The translations under genes were made by a program, and so were the position numbers. DNA of 11,954 bases from Sterolibacterium sp052034445 (lineage in GTDB: Bacteria; Pseudomonadota; Gammaproteobacteria; Burkholderiales; Rhodocyclaceae): contig JBPOIN010000149.1 of NCBI GenBank assembly GCA_052034445.1, forward strand, positions 1 to 11,954, in the 5' to 3' direction. Shown in pieces: positions 6,851 through 11,954 of the stretch. The notes beneath the pieces are model-generated. The model was not told where the DNA came from. It saw nothing but the letters and a program-made list of their open reading frames with translations, and did no database searches. Position 1 is the first letter of the stretch, and each line of letters opens with the position of its first letter.

Positions 6851-6906
6851 ACTGCAGCGGCTCGGGAAGAAGGTCGCGCTCTAAGACGACAGTGCAGCAC
6901 CTGATG

Positions 6907-8388
6907 TCAGAGCGAGCTCATCAGGACAAAGGTGCAGAGCAACATGAGTTTCTGCGGGAATACGCCAAGCAGAGCCACCGCGACACCGTTCAGGGACAGC
7001 AGAACACGCATGTCGAAGCCGCCTTCAAGGGGTACTGCGTCGCTGGGTTTATCCGCATACATGACCTTCACAACGCGAAGGTAATAGAAGGCGCCAATCA
7101 GCGAGAAGATCACGGCGATCACGGCAAGCCACATCTGGCCGGCAGCCACCACCGTCAGCAATACCGAGAATTTGGCCCAGAAACCGATGAAGAAGGGAAC
7201 ACCCGCCATCGAGAACATCAGGATCGCCATCATCGCAGCAAACCAGGGGCTGCGCTGATTGAGCCCCTTGAAGTCTTCGACATTTTCCGCTTCATGACCG
7301 GCACGCGAAAGCAGCAGGATCATGCCGAAGGTGCCAAGCGACATGAGCACATAGGCAATGCTGTAATACATCGCAGAACTGTATGCGGCAACGGCGCGAT
7401 TCGGGTCAACCTGCCCCCCCGCAACACCACTCATCAAGCCCAGCAGCATGAAACCCATGTGCGAGATTGCCGAATAGGCCAGCATCCGCTTGAGATTGGT
7501 TTGCGCAATTGCAGCGAGATTCCCGATGGCGATCGACAACACGGCCATGATCATGAGCATCAATTGCCATTGGTCAGCCAGTTCGAACAGGCCATACACA
7601 AGCAGGCGAAGGGCCATTGCGAATGCTGCCAGTTTCGGTGCCGAACCAATGAACAGCGTGATCGGCGTCGGGGCTCCATGATAGACGTCGGGAATCCACA
7701 TGTGGAAGGGTACGACGCCGAGCTTGAACGCCAGCCCAGCCAGCAGGAAAACGAGGCCAAAGACCAGAATCATCTTGTTGGAAACGCCTTGATAGATTGC
7801 CTGCGCAACTGCGCCGATTTCAAGAGTTCCGGTCGCACCATAAATCATCGACATGCCATACAGCAACAGACCCGATGCCAGAGCTCCCAGCACAAAATAC
7901 TTCATGGCGGCTTCGGTAGCACGGGCCGAATCACGGTCAAGGGCAACCAAGGCATACAACGACAAGGACATGAGTTCCAGCCCCAGATACAGGGTCAGGA
8001 AGTGACTCGCCGAGATCATCACCATCATGCCCAGTGTGGCAAACAGCACCAGCAGGTAATACTCGGCCTTGTCGAGACTGCGCGCGGCAAGATAGCTGCG
8101 GCTATACACCAGCATGATCAGGACTGCGACATAAACCAGCAGCTTGAGGAAGTCGCTTAGCAAATCATCGACAAACATATTGCTGAAAGTCAGCACAACC
8201 TGGCCATCGGCGGTCATGAAGGTGAAGATTGCGCAGCCGATCAGCGTCACCTGAGTCAGGAAAGCGATCAACCAGCGCTGGGTTGCTGGCAGCACAAGGT
8301 CGACCAACAGAATCACACACGCCATCACAAGCAGGAAAATCTCCGCTGCGGCGGGGTAAAAATCAGGCATGACGAAGTTCATGTTCAT
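6907..8388 (-). CDS. nuoN: NADH-quinone oxidoreductase subunit N (complex I)
   Basis: Antiporter-like, proton-translocating membrane subunit of respiratory complex I, next to the peripheral-arm junction. It has 493 residues and a largely hydrophobic sequence consistent with about 14 transmembrane helices. Key charged residues in the membrane can be placed: Glu138 (LGLELMS), Lys222 (AFKLGVVPFH), Lys252 (SAPKLAAF) and Lys406 (GFWAKF). The first three are offset by +5 from E. coli Glu133, Lys217 and Lys247. WIPDVYHGAPTP is a strong family signature. The ATG at 8386-8388 follows AAAGAGAT closely. A second ATG at 8380-8382 (residue 3) has better spacing and may be the true start. It lies 25 nt after nuoM, in the order nuoL-nuoM-nuoN. 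A run of seven G in the coding strand (7414-7420) keeps the frame intact. Confidence 0.97.
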   Translation of the reverse strand: MNMNFVMPDFYPAAAEIFLLVMACVILLVDLVLPATQRWLIAFLTQVTLIGCAIFTFMTADGQVVLTFSNMFVDDLLSDFLKLLVYVAVLIMLVYSRSYLAARSLDKAEYYLLVLFATLGMMVMISASHFLTLYLGLELMSLSLYALVALDRDSARATEAAMKYFVLGALASGLLLYGMSMIYGATGTLEIGAVAQAIYQGVSNKMILVFGLVFLLAGLAFKLGVVPFHMWIPDVYHGAPTPITLFIGSAPKLAAFAMALRLLVYGLFELADQWQLMLMIMAVLSIAIGNLAAIAQTNLKRMLAYSAISHMGFMLLGLMSGVAGGQVDPNRAVAAYSSAMYYSIAYVLMSLGTFGMILLLSRAGHEAENVEDFKGLNQRSPWFAAMMAILMFSMAGVPFFIGFWAKFSVLLTVVAAGQMWLAVIAVIFSLIGAFYYLRVVKVMYADKPSDAVPLEGGFDMRVLLSLNGVAVALLGVFPQKLMLLCTFVLMSSL

Positions 8389-8413
8389 ATCTCTTTAGCC
8401 GGGCCCACGACAA

Positions 8414-9901
8414 TCAGAGCTTGCTGATCGCCACATGCTTGAGCAAGTGGTCAACCGATGCATGCATCACGTCGGTAAAGGGGAACGGGAATAGGCCCAT
8501 GCCGAGCACGCAAAGCGCCAGCACCCCGAGGATGAAAAATTCACGGCAATCCAGATCGGTCATTTCGGCAACGTGGTGATTGGTCACCGCACCGAAGACC
8601 ACGCGCTTGTACATCCACAGCGTATAAGCCGCGCCGATGATCAAGGTCGTGGCGGCCGCAAAACCGGTCCAGAAATTGAACTTGACGGCACCAAGCACCA
8701 CCATGAATTCGCCCACGAAACCCGAGGTCGCCGGCAAACCGGAATTGGCCATTGCGAAAAGCAGGAACAACGCAGCGAACTTCGGCATGGTATTCACGAC
8801 ACCGCCGTAATCGGCAATCTGCCGACTATGTACGCGGTCATACATCACTCCGATGCAAAGGAACATCGCGGCCGAGACAAAGCCATGCGAGATCATCTGC
8901 ACCAGCGCCCCCTCGATGCCGAGCTCGTTGAAAATAAAGAACCCCAGTGTCACGAAGCCCATGTGCGAAATCGAGGAATATGCCACAAGCTTTTTCATGT
9001 CGCCCTGCACCAGGGCAATGAATCCGATATAAATCACGGCAATCAGCGACAAGGCAATCATGAAACCAGCCATCGCATGGCTTGCATCCGGCAGGATCGG
9101 CAACGAAAACCGCAGGAAGCCATACGCGCCGAGCTTCAACATGATGGCCGCCAGCACCACCGAGCCACCCGTCGGGGCCTCTACGTGGGCATCGGGCAAC
9201 CAGGTATGCACGGGAAACATCGGCACCTTGACAGCAAACGCCACCAGGAAGGCGACGAACAGCAGATTCTGTGCCGTCATGCCAAGCGGCAGCGCATGCC
9301 AGTCGAGAATATTGAAGCTACCCGATTGCAGGAAAAGGTACATCAGTGCCAGCAACATCAGCAGCGAGCCCGCCAGCGTATAAAGGAAGAACTTGAAGGC
9401 TGCATACACGCGATTCGGGCCACCCCAGACGCCGATGATGATGTACATCGGAATCAGCGATGCCTCGAAGAACACATAGAACAGGGCGGCATCGAGCGCG
9501 CAAAAGATGCCATTCATCAGACCCGACATGACCAGGAATGCGGCCATGTACTGCGCCACCTTGTTTTCAATCACCTTCCAGGCGGCAAGGACGACGAAAA
9601 TCGTGATGAAGCTGTTCAACAGGATGAACAGCATCGAAATGCCATCCACGCCCAAATGATAATAGATATTGAATTGCTGGATCCACGGTGCGACTTCCTC
9701 GAACTGCATACCGCTCGATGACACGTTGAATCGCGTGTACAGCGGAATCGTAACAAGAAAACCGAGCACGGCCGAGATCAGTGCAGCGACGCGCGCAAAA
9801 CCCGGGTTGCGATCGGAGCCGAGGAGCAATACCAGCGCTGCCCCGGCAATCGGGACCCAGATGGCAAGGCTGAGCAAATTGGAACTCATTGGGACACTCA
9901 T
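8414..9901 (-). CDS. nuoM: NADH-quinone oxidoreductase subunit M (complex I)
   Basis: Middle antiporter-like proton-pumping subunit of complex I. It has 495 residues with about 14 predicted membrane helices. Conserved charged residues are Glu146 (FYVFFEASLIPMY), Lys225 (AFAVKVPMFPVHTWLPDAH), Lys256 (IMLKLGAYG) and Glu398 (SGFVGEFMV), matching E. coli Glu144, Lys234, Lys265 and Glu407. EAPTGGSVVLA and SSISHMGFV are family signatures. The ATG at 9899-9901 begins 1 nt after the nuoL stop, so translation is probably coupled. An ATG four codons later (9887-9889) is an alternative start, since NuoM proteins often begin near MSSNLL. The upstream TAGG is a weak ribosome site. Confidence 0.97.
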   Translation of the reverse strand: MSVPMSSNLLSLAIWVPIAGAALVLLLGSDRNPGFARVAALISAVLGFLVTIPLYTRFNVSSSGMQFEEVAPWIQQFNIYYHLGVDGISMLFILLNSFITIFVVLAAWKVIENKVAQYMAAFLVMSGLMNGIFCALDAALFYVFFEASLIPMYIIIGVWGGPNRVYAAFKFFLYTLAGSLLMLLALMYLFLQSGSFNILDWHALPLGMTAQNLLFVAFLVAFAVKVPMFPVHTWLPDAHVEAPTGGSVVLAAIMLKLGAYGFLRFSLPILPDASHAMAGFMIALSLIAVIYIGFIALVQGDMKKLVAYSSISHMGFVTLGFFIFNELGIEGALVQMISHGFVSAAMFLCIGVMYDRVHSRQIADYGGVVNTMPKFAALFLLFAMANSGLPATSGFVGEFMVVLGAVKFNFWTGFAAATTLIIGAAYTLWMYKRVVFGAVTNHHVAEMTDLDCREFFILGVLALCVLGMGLFPFPFTDVMHASVDHLLKHVAISKL

Positions 9902-9902
9902 C

Positions 9903-11924
9903 CTATCGAGCGCTGAACAGGCTAAACCACAGCGAAATTGGGTTGAACATCAGAACCAGCATCACGGCCAATCCAAAGATCATCATGAACGCATAGTGAT
10001 AAATATGGCCGCTTTGCACCAGACGGCTCAGCCTTGCGATCCAGCCGACAACCTTGGCGGAACCATTGACCAACAAACCGTCAATCAGCACCTGATCGCC
10101 ACCGCGCCACAGGATGCGCCCTGCGGCGCGGGCGCCGCCGGCAAACACCAGTTCATTGAACTTGTCGAAGTAATACTTGTTTTCCAGCAAGCCATGGATA
10201 GTCCAGCAGGTCTTCTTGATCGCTGCCGGAATATCCGGTCGCACCAGATAGAAATACCAAGCGACAACCACACCCGCCAAGGCCAGGAAGAACGGCAATT
10301 GCGTGAACCCATGCAATGCCATGCTTGCGGCGCCGTGGAACTCTTCTTTCATGTGCGCCAAGCCATGGTGTTCGGGAGCGATGAAGATGGCCTTGCCGAA
10401 GAACTGTCCGAACAGCATCGGATCGATCGTCATGTAACCGACGACTACGGAAGGAATTGCCAGCAGCACGAGCGGCAACCATATGACCCACGGCGATTCG
10501 TGCGGAGCGCCTGCATGGTGATCGTCGTGATGCGCAGCATGATCGTCATGCGGCGCCTGGTCATAGCGCTCTTCGCCGTGGAATACCAAGAAATACATGC
10601 GGAAGGAATAGAAAGCCGTGACAAACACGCCAGCAACGACGGCGAAGTATGCAAACCCGGAGCCGGGGATATGCGACAACTTGACCGCCTCAATGATCGA
10701 ATCCTTCGAATAGAAACCCGACAGGAAAGGCATGCCGATCAGCGCCAGCGAACCGATCAGGGAAGTAATCCAGGTGATCTTCATGTGCTTCCACAACCCA
10801 CCCATATAACGGATGTCCTGGTTGTGATGACACCCCATGATCACCGAACCGGCCCCCAAGAATAGTAGCGCCTTGAAGAAGGCATGCGTCATGAGATGGA
10901 ACACGGCGATCGGATACGCCGAGACACCCAGCGCAACCGTCATGTAACCCAGCTGCGACAGCGTCGAATACGCCACGACGCGCTTGATGTCGTTTTGCAC
11001 GATGCCCAGGAAGCCCATGAACAAGGCCGTGATTGCACCAATCACGAGCACGAAGGACAAGGCAGCCTCGGAGAGTTCGAACAGCGGCGACATGCGCGAC
11101 ACCATGAAGATACCTGCAGTCACCATGGTCGCTGCATGGATTAGTGCCGAAATCGGCGTCGGGCCTTCCATCGAGTCCGGCAGCCAGACATGCAGCGGGA
11201 ACTGCGCCGATTTTCCCATGGCACCAATAAACAGGCAGATACAAATCACGGAGATCAGCGCCCATTGTGCGCCGGGAATCAGTTCGACATTCCAGCCCAC
11301 GAGGTTATGCGCCTGCGCAAACACTTCGACATAGTCGAGCGTACCGGCATACTTGGCAATCAAACCGATGCCAAGCAAAAAGCCGAAGTCGCCCACGCGA
11401 TTCACCAGAAAAGCTTTGAGATTGGCGTAAATCGCCGTCGGACGCGTATACCAGAAACCGATCAGCAGGTATGAAACCAGGCCCACCGCTTCCCAGCCAA
11501 AGAACAACTGCATGAAGTTGTTGGACATCACAAGCATCAGCATCGAGAAGGTGAACAACGAGATATAGCTGAAGAAACGCTGATAGCCCGGATCCTCGGC
11601 CATGTACCCAATCGTATAGACATGTACCATCAGCGACACGAAGGTCACCACCAACATCATCATCGAAGTCAGCGGATCGATCAGGAAGCCGACACTCAGA
11701 CGCAAACCGCCACTCTCGATCCAGGTATACAGGTCACCGTTGAACACATGGCCAGCACGCACATCCTGGAAAATTACGCAGGAAGCAATGAAGGAAATCA
11801 GCACCCCGAGAATGGTCACCGTGTGGGCACCATTGCGACCGATGTCCTTGCCGAACAGACCTGCCAGAATTGCGCCGAACAATGGCGCCAACGGCACGAT
11901 TACATAAAGTGTTTGAATATCCAT
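9903..11924 (-). CDS. nuoL: NADH-quinone oxidoreductase subunit L (complex I)
   Basis: Distal antiporter-like proton-pumping subunit of complex I, carrying the long lateral amphipathic helix that runs along the membrane arm. It has 673 residues, including the C-terminal extension that separates NuoL from NuoM and NuoN. Landmark residues are Glu145 (FFGWEAVGL), Asp179 (RVGDFG), Lys238 (MGKSAQFPLHVWLPD), His263, His343, His347 and Lys407-Asp408 (FYSKDS). They align with E. coli Glu144, Asp178, Lys229, His254, His334, His338 and Lys399-Asp400. A His/Asp-rich loop lies at about 459-475, before the last helices. The C-terminal part (about 530-673) fits the lateral helix and terminal anchor. The ATG at 11922-11924 has an AGGT about 8 nt upstream and follows the nuoK stop by 9 nt. 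Confidence 0.97.
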   Translation of the reverse strand: MDIQTLYVIVPLAPLFGAILAGLFGKDIGRNGAHTVTILGVLISFIASCVIFQDVRAGHVFNGDLYTWIESGGLRLSVGFLIDPLTSMMMLVVTFVSLMVHVYTIGYMAEDPGYQRFFSYISLFTFSMLMLVMSNNFMQLFFGWEAVGLVSYLLIGFWYTRPTAIYANLKAFLVNRVGDFGFLLGIGLIAKYAGTLDYVEVFAQAHNLVGWNVELIPGAQWALISVICICLFIGAMGKSAQFPLHVWLPDSMEGPTPISALIHAATMVTAGIFMVSRMSPLFELSEAALSFVLVIGAITALFMGFLGIVQNDIKRVVAYSTLSQLGYMTVALGVSAYPIAVFHLMTHAFFKALLFLGAGSVIMGCHHNQDIRYMGGLWKHMKITWITSLIGSLALIGMPFLSGFYSKDSIIEAVKLSHIPGSGFAYFAVVAGVFVTAFYSFRMYFLVFHGEERYDQAPHDDHAAHHDDHHAGAPHESPWVIWLPLVLLAIPSVVVGYMTIDPMLFGQFFGKAIFIAPEHHGLAHMKEEFHGAASMALHGFTQLPFFLALAGVVVAWYFYLVRPDIPAAIKKTCWTIHGLLENKYYFDKFNELVFAGGARAAGRILWRGGDQVLIDGLLVNGSAKVVGWIARLSRLVQSGHIYHYAFMMIFGLAVMLVLMFNPISLWFSLFSAR

Positions 11925-11933
11925 CGTGGTGAC

Positions 11934-11954
11934 CTATCCCTTGAGACTGTCGAG
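11934..11954 (-). CDS. nuoK: 3' end of nuoK (complex I subunit K), truncated by window edge
   Basis: Only the last six codons and a TAG stop are present, reading LDSLKG. The assignment rests on position: nuoK directly precedes nuoL in bacterial nuo operons, and a short ending of this kind is typical of NuoK. The sequence alone is too short to prove identity. It ends 9 nt before the nuoL start. Confidence 0.6.
   Translation of the reverse strand, partial: LDSLKG

Noticed and set aside
6892..10865. Several long plus-strand open frames opposite nuoN, nuoM and nuoL (422, 382 and 398 codons)
   Set aside because: They encode His/Gln/Arg-rich, non-globular sequences typical of the reverse of membrane-protein codons. 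The minus-strand Nuo proteins are unambiguous.
1..11954. Insertion sequences, integrases, tRNA/rRNA genes, CRISPR arrays, toxin-antitoxin or defence genes
   Set aside because: I looked on both strands and found no support. The window is conserved housekeeping content.

Overview
The window reads as an ordinary chromosomal segment of a betaproteobacterium. This rests on three things: the divergent rluC/rne pair followed by HAD phosphatase, Rieske and SppA genes; an RNase E with a long arginine-rich tail; and a 14-subunit-type nuo operon whose last genes are followed by a Nudix hydrolase. GC content is moderate to high. Rhodocyclales or a neighbouring order is my guess, but the sequence alone does not settle it. 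I see no mobile element, tRNA, rRNA, CRISPR array or clear sign of recent transfer.

Layout. Positions 1-2890 (minus strand) hold a tight overlapping operon read right to left: rluC (23S rRNA pseudouridine synthase), a HAD phosphatase, a small Rieske [2Fe-2S] protein and an SppA-like S49 signal peptide peptidase that runs off the left edge. Positions 2891-3517 hold no convincing gene. They carry a good sigma70-type promoter for rne and what looks like an unusually long (about 600 nt), structured rne 5' leader. Positions 3518-6181 (plus strand) are rne, encoding an 887-residue RNase E. Positions 6182-6286 hold a strong symmetric terminator hairpin that serves the convergent transcripts. Positions 6287-11954 (minus strand) hold the distal end of the NADH dehydrogenase operon: the last codons of nuoK, then nuoL, nuoM, nuoN, and a Nudix hydrolase of the ADP-ribose pyrophosphatase type.

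How the genes work together. NuoL, NuoM and NuoN are the three antiporter-like proton-pumping subunits of respiratory complex I. The Nudix enzyme probably clears ADP-ribose or related nucleotides derived from NAD turnover. RNase E is the main mRNA-decay and RNA-processing endonuclease, and RluC modifies 23S rRNA; the two are divergently transcribed from a shared region. The HAD, Rieske and SppA proteins have no established common pathway with RluC, although their reading frames overlap as if translationally coupled.

No clearly novel multi-gene system is visible. The most interesting signals concern regulation of rne: a long leader with several hairpins, and a perfect 14-nt complementarity between that leader and the sequence across the rne stop codon. 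The disordered RNase E tail also has a candidate membrane helix, two arginine-rich blocks and a duplicated short C-terminal motif.
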